64,000 nt of DNA from Gordonia desulfuricans NBRC 100010 (GTDB lineage: Bacteria; Actinomycetota; Actinomycetes; Mycobacteriales; Mycobacteriaceae), in contig NZ_BCNF01000036.1 in the NCBI RefSeq assembly GCF_001485495.1, positions 1-64,000 on the forward strand. Reading direction: 5' to 3'. Each line of letters opens with the position of its first letter. The first letter of the stretch is position 1. This document shows, one piece after another, positions 19,088 through 30,221 of this stretch. A program made the translations under genes and the position numbers. The notes under the pieces are model-generated. The model did not search any database, was not told the origin of the DNA, and saw only the letters and a program-made list of their open reading frames with translations.

Positions 19088-19599
19088 ATGTCAGCCGCAC
19101 CTTCCCCAAGCCGGTGATCGCCGCGGTCGAGGGCCTCGCCCTGGGCGGTGGCTGCGAGATCATGATGGCCTGCGACATCGTCGTCGCCGCGGCGTCGGCC
19201 AGAATCGGCGTACCCGAGGTCAAGCTCGGGGTGATTCCCGGCGGCGGCGGGACACAGCGGCTCATCCAGGCGATCGGCAAGCCCAAGGCGATGGCGTTGC
19301 TGCTCAGCGGTGACCTGATCCCGGCCGAACAGGCCGGCGAGTGGGGGCTGGTCTCGCGCGTGGTGCCCGACGGGCAGGCGCTGATCGAGGCGACGGCACT
19401 GGCCCAGCGGATCGCCGCGAACTCGCCCCTGGCCGTCGCACTGGCCAAGGATGCCGCGCTGCAGGCGCTGGAGACCTCCCTCGCGCAGGGCCTCGAACAC
19501 GAGAAACGCAACTTCTACGTCGCCATCCACTCCGCCGACAGCCGGGAAGGGCAGTCCGCCTTCCTCGGCAAACGCACCCCCGAATTCACCGGAGAGTAG
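19088..19599 (+). pseudogene. Enoyl-CoA hydratase, 5'-truncated remnant
   Basis: Crotonase-fold enzyme of beta-oxidation, but only the C-terminal two-thirds remains (about 170 of a usual 255 residues). The preserved part starts at RTFPKPVIAAVEG and keeps the oxyanion GGGCEIMMACD and the GGGGTQRL loop. A good ribosome binding site and ATG at 19088 survive, but that ATG reads nine codons and stops, being out of frame with the crotonase. The simplest reading is a deletion joining the first codons to an interior codon. The N-terminal CoA-binding residues are lost. An in-frame ATG at 19021 overlaps the operator region and has no homologous N-terminus. It is 6 bp ahead of the acyl-CoA dehydrogenase. 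Confidence 0.75.
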
Positions 19600-19605
19600 G
19601 AAACC

Positions 19606-20756
19606 ATGTCCGAGCTTTTCCCCGACTACCGTTCCCCCTGGGAGTCCGACGATCAGGCCATGCTGCGCAAGCACGCCGCTGACTTCTTCCGCAAGGAGCT
19701 CACCCCCAACGTGGCCAGGTGGGCCGCGAACCACGAGGTCGACCGCGACTTCTGGAACAAGGCGGGCGCCGCCGGGCTGCTGTGCCTGGACATCCCCGAA
19801 ACCTACGGCGGCGGTGGCGGCGACTTCGGTCACGAGGCGATCGTGCAGCAGGAGCTGGCGAAAGCCCAGGACGGCGGTTTCGGTTTCGCCGTGCACTCGA
19901 CGATCGTGGCGCACTATCTCAACACCTACGCCACCGACGAGCAGAAGAAGCGCTGGCTGCCCAAGTGTGCGAGCGGCGAATCGGTCCTGGCCATCGCCAT
20001 GACCGAACCCGGAACCGGATCCGATCTGCAAGGGGTTCGCACCACCGCCGTTCGCGAAGGCGACCACTATGTGGTCAACGGCAGCAAGACCTTCATCTCG
20101 AATGCCAGCCACTGCGATCTCCTGGTGATCGTCGCCAAGACCGACCCCACGCAGGGGGCCAAAGGCATTTCCCTGCTGGTCGCCGAAACCGACGGCCTGG
20201 AAGGCTTCGGGCGCGGCCGGGTCCTGGAGAAGATCGGCCAGCACGGTCAGGACACCCGGGAGCTGGCGTTCACCGACATGCGGGTGCCGGTGGAGAACCT
20301 GCTCGGCGGCGTCGAAGGCCAGGGCTTCTACCAGCTGATGAACCAGCTGCAGCGGGAGCGCCTGATCCTGGGTGTCGGCGGGATCGCGGTCGCCGAGGCG
20401 GCCGTCACCGAGGCCATCTCGTACGCGAAGCATTCGGCAAGCCGATCATCGAGTTCCAGAACACCAAGTTCGTTCTCGCCGAATGCAAGACCGAGGTGCT
20501 CGCGGGCAAGACGCTCATGGACCACTGCATCGCCCAGCAGATCGCCGGAACCCTCGATCCGGCGACCGCGTCGATGGCCAAACTCTGGGGCACCGAACGG
20601 CAGGGCGAGATCGTCGACCGTTGCCTGCAGATCTTCGGCGGCTACGGCTACATGGTGGAGTACCCGATCGCCCGCATGTACGCCGATGCGCGCGTGCAGC
20701 GTATCTACGGGGGCACCAGCGAGATCATGAAGGAACTCATCGGCCGATCGCTCTGA
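19606..20756 (+). pseudogene. Acyl-CoA dehydrogenase, frameshifted
   Basis: Flavin enzyme for the first step of beta-oxidation, about 380 residues when joined. The first frame runs from ATG 19606 with normal motifs (MTEPGTGSDL, FISNASH) to YAK near 20430; the homology then continues one frame over (AFGKPIIEFQNTKF to IYGGTSEIMKELIGRSL) and ends at 20756. Comparison with the usual YxKERxAFGKPI spacing suggests that 10 nt are missing at about 20424-20430. As read, the protein would lose its C-terminal helical domain. It sits between the truncated hydratase and an intact CoA ligase, so the operon is broken at two steps. Confidence 0.82.
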
Positions 20757-20859
20757 TCAAGCCCCCGGGACCCTGCTCGGCGCGCCGGGCAGATCCGCGC
20801 CGAATCCACCTCATGACCCATCGGTCGTGCCACCGCCCACAGCGAAGCACTCCCGTTCC

Positions 20860-22380
20860 ATGGCCACCCTGCACGGACAACTCACACGCAATGCTCACCG
20901 GCTGCCCGACAAGACGGCACTGATCTTCGGCGACACCGAGCACACCTATCGCGATCTCGACGAGCTCACCGACCGGTACGCGAACGCCCTGATCTCGCTG
21001 GGAGTTCAGAAGGGTGATCGGGTCGGTCTGATGTCGGCCAATTCGGACCGGTTCCTGATCGCGTTCTACGGAGCACTCAAGGCCGGTGCGATCGTCTCGC
21101 CGTTCAATCCGCGATCCACTGCACGGGAACTGCACTACCTGCTCGAGGATTCCGGTGCCACGGTGCTGCTGTTCGCCGGCGCCACCGTGGCGGCGGTGTC
21201 GGGCCTGGACCGGTTGGAACCCGCACCGGACGTGCGCATCCTGTCGATCGACGGCACCGACGGCTACGACGATCTGCACGCGCTGGCGGTCAGCACACCT
21301 GCCCGCGCCCCCGGCGTCGACGTCGCCGAGGACGACGACTGCATCATCATCTACACCTCGGGCACCACCGGACGACCCAAGGGTGCGTTCTTCGATCACC
21401 ACCGGATGCTGTGGGTGGGGCACAGCGTCAGCGCCCTGGGGCTGAACATCTTCGACCGGCAGCTGCACGTGGCGCCGCTGTACCACTGTGCCGAGCTGGT
21501 GCTGTTCGCATTGTCCGGCCTGTCACTGGGTACCACGCATGTGGTGCTGGCCGAGTTCGAGCCGACTGCAGTGGCCGATGCGCTGGCCGAGCACCGGATC
21601 TCGGTGTTCCTCGGGGTGCCGACCATGTACCAGATGATGCTCAGGCTGCCGGACCTGACCGAGCGAGACCTGTCGGCGTGGCGCCTGGGCTTCTTCGGTG
21701 CGGCCCCGATGCCGGCGTCCATGGTCTCGCGACTGGTGGAGACCCTCCCGACCGTCGGCTTCGTCCAGCTGTGCGGTCCCACCGAAGGCGGGCCCACCGG
21801 AATGTACTCGTCACCCGAGGACGTCGTGGCCCGCCCGGACGCCACCGGACGCCGGCCGATACCCAACGCCGAGGTGCGCGTGGTGACCCCGGACGGCGAC
21901 GATGTGGGGCCCGGTGAGACCGGTGAGGTCATCATCCGGGGTGAAACGGTGATGAAGGGGTACTGGAACAAGCCGGACGCCACCTCTGAGGCCATCCGCG
22001 ACGGTTGGCTCCACACCGGCGACCTGGCGACCAAGGATGCCGACGGCTACATGACCCTCGTCGACCGGCTCAAGGACATGATCATCACCGGCGGCCGGAA
22101 CGTCTATTCGGTAGAAGTCGAGAACGCCCTCGCGGCCCACCCCGATGTGCTCGACGTGGCCGTGGTGAGCCAACTCGACGAGCACTTCGGCGAGACCATC
22201 GTCGCGGTCGTCATGCCGATCGAGGGGCGCGAGGTGACCTTGGAGTCCCTGCGCGCCTTCGCCGCCGAGTACATCTCGGACTACAAGCTGCCCCGCGAAC
22301 TGGTCATCCGGCCGATCCCGCGGAACCCGTCCGGCAAGATCCTCAAGCACGTGCTGCGGGCGCAGGTGAGGGGCGAGTGA
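20860..22380 (+). CDS. AMP-forming acyl-CoA ligase (FadD-like)
   Basis: Activates a carboxylic acid to its CoA thioester through an acyl-adenylate. About 506 residues with the P-loop-like YTSGTTGRPKG near residue 168, LCGPTEGG near 305, the hinge LVDRLKDMIITGG near 405, and a terminal Lys region PSGKILK. The start is uncertain: ATG 20860 gives the usual N-terminus (HGQLTRNAHRLPDK), and GTG 20827 would add 11 residues; neither has a clear ribosome binding site. It follows the damaged hydratase and dehydrogenase and looks intact. Substrate unknown, probably a medium or branched acid. Confidence 0.9.
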   Translation: MATLHGQLTRNAHRLPDKTALIFGDTEHTYRDLDELTDRYANALISLGVQKGDRVGLMSANSDRFLIAFYGALKAGAIVSPFNPRSTARELHYLLEDSGATVLLFAGATVAAVSGLDRLEPAPDVRILSIDGTDGYDDLHALAVSTPARAPGVDVAEDDDCIIIYTSGTTGRPKGAFFDHHRMLWVGHSVSALGLNIFDRQLHVAPLYHCAELVLFALSGLSLGTTHVVLAEFEPTAVADALAEHRISVFLGVPTMYQMMLRLPDLTERDLSAWRLGFFGAAPMPASMVSRLVETLPTVGFVQLCGPTEGGPTGMYSSPEDVVARPDATGRRPIPNAEVRVVTPDGDDVGPGETGEVIIRGETVMKGYWNKPDATSEAIRDGWLHTGDLATKDADGYMTLVDRLKDMIITGGRNVYSVEVENALAAHPDVLDVAVVSQLDEHFGETIVAVVMPIEGREVTLESLRAFAAEYISDYKLPRELVIRPIPRNPSGKILKHVLRAQVRGE

Positions 22381-22480
22381 CGTCCGCGCCGCGTACCCGG
22401 TCCACGGCGAAGATCTACGGCGACGATCTCCGGCCACACGCCCACCTCTTCGGCGTGCGGCCGGAGATCGCGCCCCCGGA

Positions 22481-23038
22481 TCAGGGGCAGGTCACCGTGA
22501 TCTCGTAGGACTTGGTGACCACCGATGTGGGATTGCTGATGTCGATGCCGGTGGCCTTGCCCTTGATGGTGTAGGTGTCACCCTTCTTGGTGGCCGCACC
22601 GCTGCCGTCCCCGGCATCCTTCTGGTAGGCCAGGGTCACACCGTCGACGGAACCGAGTCCCGCCGACTCGACCTCCGGCGAATCGCCGCTGGTCACGACC
22701 GCTCCGACGGCGCCGATGTCGGCTCCTGAGATCCCGATCGTCACCCTGCCCCCGCCCTCGGTGCATCCGACCGTGGCGTCGCCCAGATCGACGTCGTCGC
22801 CGTCGACCACCACGGAGGCATCGCGGCCGACGCTCGCCGACCCGGTCTCGGTGGCGTCGGTGGTGGAGGTGCTGCTGGTCTCGTCGCTCTCGGTCGTGGT
22901 GCTGGTGCCGGTGGTCGTGGCGCCGGTCGTGGCACTGGTCGCGGTGGCCGAATCCGAGTCGTCGGAACCGCATGCGGTGAGCACGACGGCCTATGCCGCC
23001 GCACCCAGTAGGGAAGTGGTCATGTGAACTCTGCGCAT
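22481..23038 (-). pseudogene. lpqH: LpqH-family (19-kDa antigen) lipoprotein gene with in-frame amber codon in the signal peptide
   Basis: Surface lipoprotein of the mycolate-bacteria 19-kDa antigen family. The mature part starts at the lipobox LTAC, then a Thr/Ser-rich linker of about 45 residues and a globular domain with two Cys (VGC and the terminal VTCP). Upstream of the lipobox the same frame reads MRRVHMTTSLLGAAA, then TAG at 22991-22993, then AVVLTAC. ATG 23038 has AGGAG seven bases upstream, so the true gene begins there and is interrupted at codon 16. The GTG at 22984 would leave no export signal. Either a recent null mutation, a sequencing error, or amber readthrough. Confidence 0.8.
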
Positions 23039-23160
23039 GAAAGAACTCCTGGACGGTTGCCGTGTGGTCCGTTTGACCGACACACCCAGCGAACCTAGAC
23101 GCCCATTCGGGAGATTCCACGCAGAACACGCGAACCCGGACATATCGCCCGGGAGTGTCC

Positions 23161-24114
23161 TCACTTCGCGGTGCGCGCCGGACGCAGTTCGCGCGGCAGC
23201 GCGAAGGTGAGTGTCTCCTCGGCGGTGGTGACGGTCTCGACGTCGGCGAAGCCGTAGTCGCCGAGGAAGTCGATCACACCGCGCACCAGCACCTCCGGTA
23301 CCGACGCACCCGAGGTGATGCCCACGGTGCTGACACCCTCGAGCCACGACGGGTCGATCTCGCGGGCGTAGTCCACCAGGTAGGACGCCGCCGCACCGTT
23401 CTGCAGGGCCACCTCCACCAGGCGCACCGAGTTGGACGAGTTCTTCGACCCCACCACGATCACCAGGTCGCACCGCGGGGCCATCGCCTTGACCGCGACC
23501 TGCCGGTTCTGGGTGGCGTAGCAGATGTCGTCGCTCGGCGGGTCGTTGAGCTCGGGGAACTTCTCCCGCAGCCGCCGCACGGTCTCCATGGTCTCGTCCA
23601 CCGACAGCGTCGTCTGCGACAACCAGATCACCTTGGACTCGTCACGCACGGTCACGTTGTCCACGCTGTCGGGGCCGTCGACGAGTTGGATGTGTTCGGG
23701 CGCCTCACCGGCGGTCCCCTCCACCTCCTCGTGGCCTTCGTGGCCGATCAGCAGGATGTCGTAGTCGTCGCGGGCGAAGCGCTTGGCCTCCTGGTGCACC
23801 TTGGTGACCAGCGGGCAGGTGGCGTCGATGGTCTTGAGACTGCGCGCGGCCGCGGTCCGATGGACCTCGGGCGACACCCCGTGTGCGGAGAACACCACGA
23901 TCGCGCCCTCGGGAACCTCGTCGGTCTCGCCGACGAAGATCGCGCCACGTTCGGCGAGGGTGTCCACCACGTGACGGTTGTGCACGATCTCCTTGCGGAC
24001 GTAGACAGGAGCGCCGTGCTTGTCGAGGGCCCGTTCCACCGTCTCCACCGCACGATCGACGCCCGCACAGTAGCCGCGCGGTTCGGCGAGCAGGATGCGC
24101 TTGGATTCAGCCAT
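23161..24114 (-). CDS. ispH: 4-Hydroxy-3-methylbut-2-enyl diphosphate reductase
   Basis: Last enzyme of the MEP isoprenoid pathway, reducing HMBPP to IPP and DMAPP with a [4Fe-4S] cluster. 317 residues. The three cluster cysteines lie in GYCAGVDRA (about residue 15), TCPLVTK (about 105) and CYATQNRQ (about 200); the substrate Glu region is HGVSPEV. Divergent from the lipid-droplet protein gene across about 50 bp, the same order as Rv1110/Rv1109c in M. tuberculosis. Confidence 0.97.
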   Translation of the reverse strand: MAESKRILLAEPRGYCAGVDRAVETVERALDKHGAPVYVRKEIVHNRHVVDTLAERGAIFVGETDEVPEGAIVVFSAHGVSPEVHRTAAARSLKTIDATCPLVTKVHQEAKRFARDDYDILLIGHEGHEEVEGTAGEAPEHIQLVDGPDSVDNVTVRDESKVIWLSQTTLSVDETMETVRRLREKFPELNDPPSDDICYATQNRQVAVKAMAPRCDLVIVVGSKNSSNSVRLVEVALQNGAAASYLVDYAREIDPSWLEGVSTVGITSGASVPEVLVRGVIDFLGDYGFADVETVTTAEETLTFALPRELRPARTAK

Positions 24115-24166
24115 GACTCCCAGGGTACGTGTTGGCCGACCCGGTCAGAGGTGGCAGAGTATGGGA

Positions 24167-24958
24167 ATGGTTCGCGCACCGTATCCGGCACGCATCGCCG
24201 CAGGTCTCATCGTCACCGCCATCGAGGAGACGCGCAAGCTGCCGACCCTCATCGTCACCCTCCCGATGACCGCGATCAGCCAGACGCTGCAGGCCGGTAT
24301 GCGGGCCCAGCAGCAGATCGCCGAGCTGGCCATCAAGGGTGATGCGGCGCTCGAGTTCATCTTCGACTCCCCCGCCGAGGAACCGTCGTGGGCGCGCTTC
24401 GACGAGGACGAGATCGACGTCACCGAATCGGTGGTCCCGATCGAGTCGGCGAGCAGCGCCGGCCGCCCCACCCCCGCCGTGCTGAGCACCCCGACACCGG
24501 CGGTCCCGAAGCCCCCCACGGACCCCGCCGGCAGCGACACCCCCGACACGACACCGGATTCCGCCCCCGCGGACTCCGCCGAGGCGACCACGACCGCCGA
24601 CCCCGCAACCACCGACGAGTCCGCAACCACCGACGGGTCCGCGACGACCCGCTCGGATGTCGGCCGCTTCGCGCTGTACAGCTCGGCCCCGGCCGAGGTC
24701 GTCGCCGCGGCCAACGGTGCCGCCGCGACCTCCGACGACTCCACCGACGACGACTCCGACAAGCCCGAGGCGGTGGTCCTGCTCGACTACGACACCCTGA
24801 CCCTGGCACAGCTGCGCGCCAAGCTGCGGTCGGTGGGCGTCGACGATCTCGGTGTGCTGCTCGACTACGAGAAGGCCGGCCGCAACCGGGCGCCGTTCGT
24901 GACGATGATCGACAACCGGATCAGCTCGGCCACCGCGAAGCGCCCGTCCCAGTCGTGA
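24167..24958 (+). CDS. Lipid droplet-associated protein, Rv1109c family
   Basis: About 263 residues. The N-terminal 60 residues form an amphipathic/hydrophobic helix region ([15 protein letters not shown]) of the type that coats triacylglycerol droplets. Residues about 85-180 are a low-complexity Pro/Thr/Asp/Ala linker, and the C-terminus (about 205-263) is a compact SAP-like or helix-rich domain ([14 protein letters not shown]). Start ATG 24167 is chosen to begin [12 protein letters not shown] 24161 is also possible. It is followed after 7 bp by xseA. Family assignment rests on position and sequence style. Confidence 0.8.
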   Translation: MVRAPYPARIAAGLIVTAIEETRKLPTLIVTLPMTAISQTLQAGMRAQQQIAELAIKGDAALEFIFDSPAEEPSWARFDEDEIDVTESVVPIESASSAGRPTPAVLSTPTPAVPKPPTDPAGSDTPDTTPDSAPADSAEATTTADPATTDESATTDGSATTRSDVGRFALYSSAPAEVVAAANGAAATSDDSTDDDSDKPEAVVLLDYDTLTLAQLRAKLRSVGVDDLGVLLDYEKAGRNRAPFVTMIDNRISSATAKRPSQS

Positions 24959-24965
24959 CCCGGCG

Positions 24966-26270
24966 GTGAGCACATCCGCGAACTCGGCGGACAACCCGTG
25001 GCCGGTCCGCACGGTCAACACCAAGATCGCCGACTGGATCCACAAGCTCGGCCAGATCTGGGTGGAGGGGCAGGTCACCCAGATCTCCCGTCGGCCCGGT
25101 ACCCGCACCTCGTTCCTGACGCTGCGCGACCCGGCCGCGGACATCTCCGTCTCGGTGACCTGTAGCCCGGATCTGCTGGCGCGCTCGGAGGTCCCGATCA
25201 CCGACGGCGCCCATGTGGTGATGCTCGGCCGGCCCAGCTTCTACACCGGCCGCGGCACGCTCTCGTTGCGCGTCACCGACATCCGGCCGATCGGCATCGG
25301 GCAGCTGCTGCTCCGGATCGAACGGTTGCGGCAGCTCCTGGCCGCCGAGGGACTCTTCGATCCCCGGCTCAAGCGACCGTTGCCGTTCCTGCCGCGCACG
25401 ATCGGCCTGATCTCCGGGCGGGCCAGCGCCGCGCAGCGCGATGTGGTGTCGGTGGCATCCGCCCGGTGGTCGTCGGTGCGCTTCGACATCCGTGACGCCC
25501 CGGTACAGGGCCCGACCGCGGTGCCGCGCATCCTGACCCATCTCGCCGACCTCGACGCGCACCCCGACGTCGACGTGATCATCATCGCGCGCGGTGGCGG
25601 CAGCGTGGAGGATCTGCTGCCGTTCTCCGACGAGGCGCTGTTGCGGGCGGTCTCGGCCTGCACCACCCCGGTGGTCAGCGCGATCGGACACGAACCCGAC
25701 AATCCCCTGCTGGACTTCATCGCCGACCTGCGCGCCGCGACGCCGACCGACGCCGCGAAACGCGTGGTACCCGACGTGGCGGCCGAACTCGCCGGGATCG
25801 CGGCGATGCGCCACCGCAGTGCGCATGCCCTGCGCAACTGGGTGCACCGCGAGGAGCGGGTCCTCGCCGGGTTGCGGGCACGCCCGGTGCTCGCCGACCC
25901 GTTGTCGATGATCGACCGGCATGCCGACCAGGTGGAACGGCTGCGTGCCGATGCCCGGCGCGACATCCGCCGGCTGGTCGACGCCGAGGAGCGTCGTACC
26001 GAGCATCTCGCGGCACGGCTGGGTAGCCTCGGCCCGGCCCAGACCCTGGCCCGCGGGTATGCGGTGGTGCAGCGCGTCGACACCGATCCGGCCCAGATCC
26101 TGACCTCGGTCGACGAGGTCACCGACGGGGCCGCATTGCGTGTCCGGGTGGCCGACGGGTCGGTGCACACCGTCGTCTCCGGGGTCGAGCGGTCACCGCA
26201 GCACCACCACGACGGCACCGAGACCGAACAGAAGAATCCCGGCCCGAACAATCCTGAGGAGGACCAGTGA
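24966..26270 (+). CDS. xseA: Exodeoxyribonuclease VII large subunit
   Basis: Catalytic subunit of ExoVII, which trims single-stranded DNA from both ends in repair. 434 residues: an N-terminal OB fold ([15 protein letters not shown] near residue 30), the catalytic core with [13 protein letters not shown] and the signature [11 protein letters not shown] near 205, then a long coiled-coil-like C-terminus (about 270-350). The GTG start at 24966 follows the previous gene by 7 bp, and the stop overlaps xseB. Confidence 0.95.
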   Translation: MSTSANSADNPWPVRTVNTKIADWIHKLGQIWVEGQVTQISRRPGTRTSFLTLRDPAADISVSVTCSPDLLARSEVPITDGAHVVMLGRPSFYTGRGTLSLRVTDIRPIGIGQLLLRIERLRQLLAAEGLFDPRLKRPLPFLPRTIGLISGRASAAQRDVVSVASARWSSVRFDIRDAPVQGPTAVPRILTHLADLDAHPDVDVIIIARGGGSVEDLLPFSDEALLRAVSACTTPVVSAIGHEPDNPLLDFIADLRAATPTDAAKRVVPDVAAELAGIAAMRHRSAHALRNWVHREERVLAGLRARPVLADPLSMIDRHADQVERLRADARRDIRRLVDAEERRTEHLAARLGSLGPAQTLARGYAVVQRVDTDPAQILTSVDEVTDGAALRVRVADGSVHTVVSGVERSPQHHHDGTETEQKNPGPNNPEEDQ

Positions 26271-26527
26271 GCCCGCGCGGAAAGTCCACCGACGACGCCC
26301 CCGTCCCGGTCGGTGAACTCGGCTACGAGCAGGCCCGTGACGAACTCGTCGAGGTGGTCACCACTCTCGAACGCGGCGGTCTGGACCTCGATGCCTCCCT
26401 CTCGCTGTGGGAGCGCGGCGAGGCCCTGGCCAACCGCTGCGAAGAACACCTGGCCGGTGCGCGGGACCGGATCGAGGCCGCGATCAACGACGGTGAGGAC
26501 GACGCCGACCCCGACGACGAGGACTGA
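26267..26527 (+). CDS. xseB: Exodeoxyribonuclease VII small subunit
   Basis: 86-residue helical-hairpin partner that binds the XseA coiled coil. Typical core: [19 protein letters not shown] and [18 protein letters not shown] at about residues 18-65, ending in an Asp/Glu-rich tail. The GTG start is in a GTGA overlap with xseA, with GAGGAGGA as ribosome binding site. The stop codon lies inside a 15-bp tandem repeat. Confidence 0.94.
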   Translation: MSPRGKSTDDAPVPVGELGYEQARDELVEVVTTLERGGLDLDASLSLWERGEALANRCEEHLAGARDRIEAAINDGEDDADPDDED

Positions 26528-26560
26528 CCCGACGACGACTGACCCGACGAGGACTGGCCC
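26516..26560 (+). repeat. 15-bp tandem repeat spanning the xseB stop
   Basis: Three near-identical 15-bp copies (GACGAGGACTGACCC, then GACGACGACTGACCC, then GACGAGGACTGGCCC). The first copy contains the xseB stop codon, so the repeat probably arose by duplication of the gene's last codons. Copies two and three lie in the gap before the convergent DUF4245 gene. Confidence 0.8.
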
Positions 26561-26563
26561 CGG

Positions 26564-27172
26564 TCAGTTCCCGGTCGGCAGTTCGGTCAGGATCGCCGCG
26601 CCGCCGGCGCGTTGTGTCAGCGGTTGCTGGGCGAGCACCAGCCCGGCCATCTGTGCCATGGCGTCGTCGGAACCCCGCGACATCACCGCGATCCGGACGT
26701 CACCGAGGTCGGTGATCCAGAACTTGTTGCCGTCGTAGGTGGTGTAGGTGATCCACTTGTGGCCACCGATCTCACGGGACCCGGTGTCCGACGACACCTG
26801 GTCACCACCGAGCTTGTGTTCCACCTCGTCGACCGCGGCATCGGTCTGGGTGAGCTGCAGATACGACCCCGCGGCGGTCAGCCAGCCGACGTTGCTGGCC
26901 AGGTGGGTCTCGATCGAGTCCCGGCTGCCCGAATTGGGTTTCCAGCCCTCCGGGGTCGGTGGCCGCCGGATCGGGAACGGCATGGTCTGCGCATCGGAGT
27001 CGAGTGCGGCGGCGACATCGAACGAGGGCCGCTTGTCGTCGCTGGCGGTGCCGTTGAGCCCCACCGAGCAGTTGCCGGACACCATGGCGACGAACGCACA
27101 GATCGCGAGCAGCGGGATCACCGACCAGATCATGTCCTTACCGCTGGTCAGGATGCGCGGTTTCTGTGCCAT
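26564..27172 (-). CDS. DUF4245-type membrane-anchored protein
   Basis: A 202-residue protein with one N-terminal membrane helix (MIWSVIPLLAICAFVAMVSG, about residues 14-33) and an extracytoplasmic domain holding paired small segments such as GSYLQLTQTDA and YTTYDGNKFWITDLGDVRIAVMS. It corresponds to mycobacterial Rv1100, which lies beside glpX as here. Function unknown. The start ATG 27172 was chosen because it places a short basic segment (AQKPRIL) before the helix; the open frame upstream lacks family-like sequence. Divergent from glpX across 145 bp. Confidence 0.8.
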   Translation of the reverse strand: MAQKPRILTSGKDMIWSVIPLLAICAFVAMVSGNCSVGLNGTASDDKRPSFDVAAALDSDAQTMPFPIRRPPTPEGWKPNSGSRDSIETHLASNVGWLTAAGSYLQLTQTDAAVDEVEHKLGGDQVSSDTGSREIGGHKWITYTTYDGNKFWITDLGDVRIAVMSRGSDDAMAQMAGLVLAQQPLTQRAGGAAILTELPTGN

Positions 27173-27317
27173 GCCCGCCAGTATTCCAGCCGGACCCCGA
27201 GTGATCTGTCCCACGCCCGGTTCGCGGTGTTCAACCGCAGGGTGGCCGACCGGCCGTGCGGTGTGACATGCGAGGATAGGCGAGAGAGCCACGTCGCACG
27301 CCGAGGAGTCGAAGAAC

Positions 27318-28313
27318 ATGACCGAAACCAACCACCAGGCACCTGACCGCAACCTCGCGATGGAGTTGGTGCGAGTCACCGAAGCGGCCGCACTGGCCGC
27401 CGGACGCTGGGTGGGTCGCGGCGACAAGAACGGCGGCGACGGTGCCGCCGTGGACGCGATGCGCGAACTGCTGTCGACGGTGTCGATGCGCGGTGTGGTC
27501 GTGATCGGCGAGGGCGAGAAGGACGAGGCGCCCATGCTGTTCAACGGCGAAGAGGTCGGCGACGGCACCGGCCCCGACTGCGACGTCGCGGTGGACCCGA
27601 TCGACGGCACCACCCTGATGGCCGAGGGCCGCCCCAACTCGATCTCGGTGATCGCGGTCAGCGAGCGCGGCACCATGTACGACCCGTCGGCGGTGTTCTA
27701 CATGGACAAGATCGCCGTCGGCCCGGAGGCCAAGGGCGCGATCAACATCAACGAGTCGGTCGAGTGGAACGTCAACTCGGTCGCCAAGGCCAAGGGCATC
27801 GACGTCGCCGACCTGACCGTGGTCGTGCTCGACCGTCCGCGTCACGCCGATCTGATCGGCGAGATCCGTCAGGCCGGCGCCAAGATCCGGCTGATCTCCG
27901 ACGGCGACGTGGCGGGCGCGATCGCCGCGGCCGGCGATTACAGCACCGTCGACATGCTGATGGGTGTCGGCGGTACCCCCGAGGGCATCATCACCGCCGT
28001 CGCGATGAAGTGCATGGGTGGCGAGATCCAGGGCAAGCTGTGGCCGCGCAACGCCGAGGAGCGCCAGAAGGCCCTCGACGCCGGACACGACCTCGACCGG
28101 GTGCTGACCAACGACATCCTGGTGAGCGGCGAGAACTCCTTCTTCTGCGCCACCGGCGTCACCAACGGCGACATGCTGCGCGGTGTCACCTACCGTCGCG
28201 GCGGCGCCACCACGCGCTCGCTGGTGATGCGCTCCAAGTCGGGCACCATCCGCCGCATCGAGGGCGTCCACAAGACCGAGAAGCTGCGCGAGTACTCCCG
28301 CATCGACGTCTAG
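27318..28313 (+). CDS. glpX: Fructose-1,6-bisphosphatase class II
   Basis: Gluconeogenic phosphatase of the GlpX type, 331 residues. The Li+-sensitive phosphatase motif DPIDGTTL is at about residue 93, with [10 protein letters not shown] near 63 supplying metal ligands, and GVGGTPEGI near 215. GAAGAAC-type purine-rich sequence (ggagtcgaagaac) precedes ATG 27318. It is followed by a hairpin terminator and then two fumarases, the glpX-fum order known in mycobacteria. Confidence 0.96.
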   Translation: MTETNHQAPDRNLAMELVRVTEAAALAAGRWVGRGDKNGGDGAAVDAMRELLSTVSMRGVVVIGEGEKDEAPMLFNGEEVGDGTGPDCDVAVDPIDGTTLMAEGRPNSISVIAVSERGTMYDPSAVFYMDKIAVGPEAKGAININESVEWNVNSVAKAKGIDVADLTVVVLDRPRHADLIGEIRQAGAKIRLISDGDVAGAIAAAGDYSTVDMLMGVGGTPEGIITAVAMKCMGGEIQGKLWPRNAEERQKALDAGHDLDRVLTNDILVSGENSFFCATGVTNGDMLRGVTYRRGGATTRSLVMRSKSGTIRRIEGVHKTEKLREYSRIDV

Positions 28314-28338
28314 TTCGACGCCGTCTGCGACACCTCTT

Positions 28339-28389
28339 GCGACCCTCGTCGCCTCCCCGCCATCACGGCCCGGAGACGGCGAGGGTCGC
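28339..28389 (+). terminator. glpX terminator hairpin
   Basis: The 18-nt arms GCGACCCTCGTCGCCTCC (28339-28356) and GGAGACGGCGAGGGTCGC (28372-28389) pair with two imperfect positions and a 15-nt loop. There is no T-tract, as is common for actinobacterial terminators. It lies 26 bp past the glpX stop and just ahead of the fumarase promoter. Confidence 0.7.
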
Positions 28390-28414
28390 GCATGTGGGCC
28401 CTGACCGCCCGCGA

Positions 28415-28420
28415 TACGAT
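28415..28420 (+). promoter_or_regulatory. -10 hexamer of a probable leaderless class I fumarase mRNA
   Basis: TACGAT matches TANNNT and ends 7 bp before the GTG at 28428, the distance expected for transcription beginning at the start codon. This decides the start: the ATG at 28392 would lie upstream of the promoter and inside the terminator arm. Confidence 0.5.
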
Positions 28421-28427
28421 TTCCCCC

Positions 28428-30128
<1,701 letters not shown>

Positions 30129-30172
30129 GGAGAAATCTCACAGCCTCGGGCGATCCGATCGCAGTACCGTGA

Positions 30173-30188
30173 GTAAGGACAACCTTAC
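30173..30188. promoter_or_regulatory. Inverted repeat ahead of fumC
   Basis: GTAAGG-acaa-CCTTAC is a perfect 6-bp inverted repeat with a 4-nt spacer, 34 bp before the fumC start and 45 bp after the class I fumarase stop. It could be an operator for fumC. It agrees with the 19-bp IdeR/DtxR consensus at only about 11 positions, so an iron-repressor site is not established. Confidence 0.4.
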
Positions 30189-30221
30189 AACCAGATCGGC
30201 TCCCCGGAGGATGTGCACGTC

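Noticed and set aside
18262-20433. Long minus-strand frame across mycP4, TetR and the dehydrogenase remnant
   Set aside because: Overlaps clear genes on the other frame or strand and has Arg/Gly-rich shadow composition.
22377-22508. A 43-codon frame beginning with GTGA overlap at the acyl-CoA ligase stop
   Set aside because: It runs into the 3' end of the lpqH-like gene, has no recognisable domain, and could be chance; at most a remnant of a lost gene.
30169-30187. IdeR/DtxR iron box ahead of fumC
   Set aside because: Only about 11 of 19 consensus positions agree; the inverted repeat is real but its regulator is unknown.
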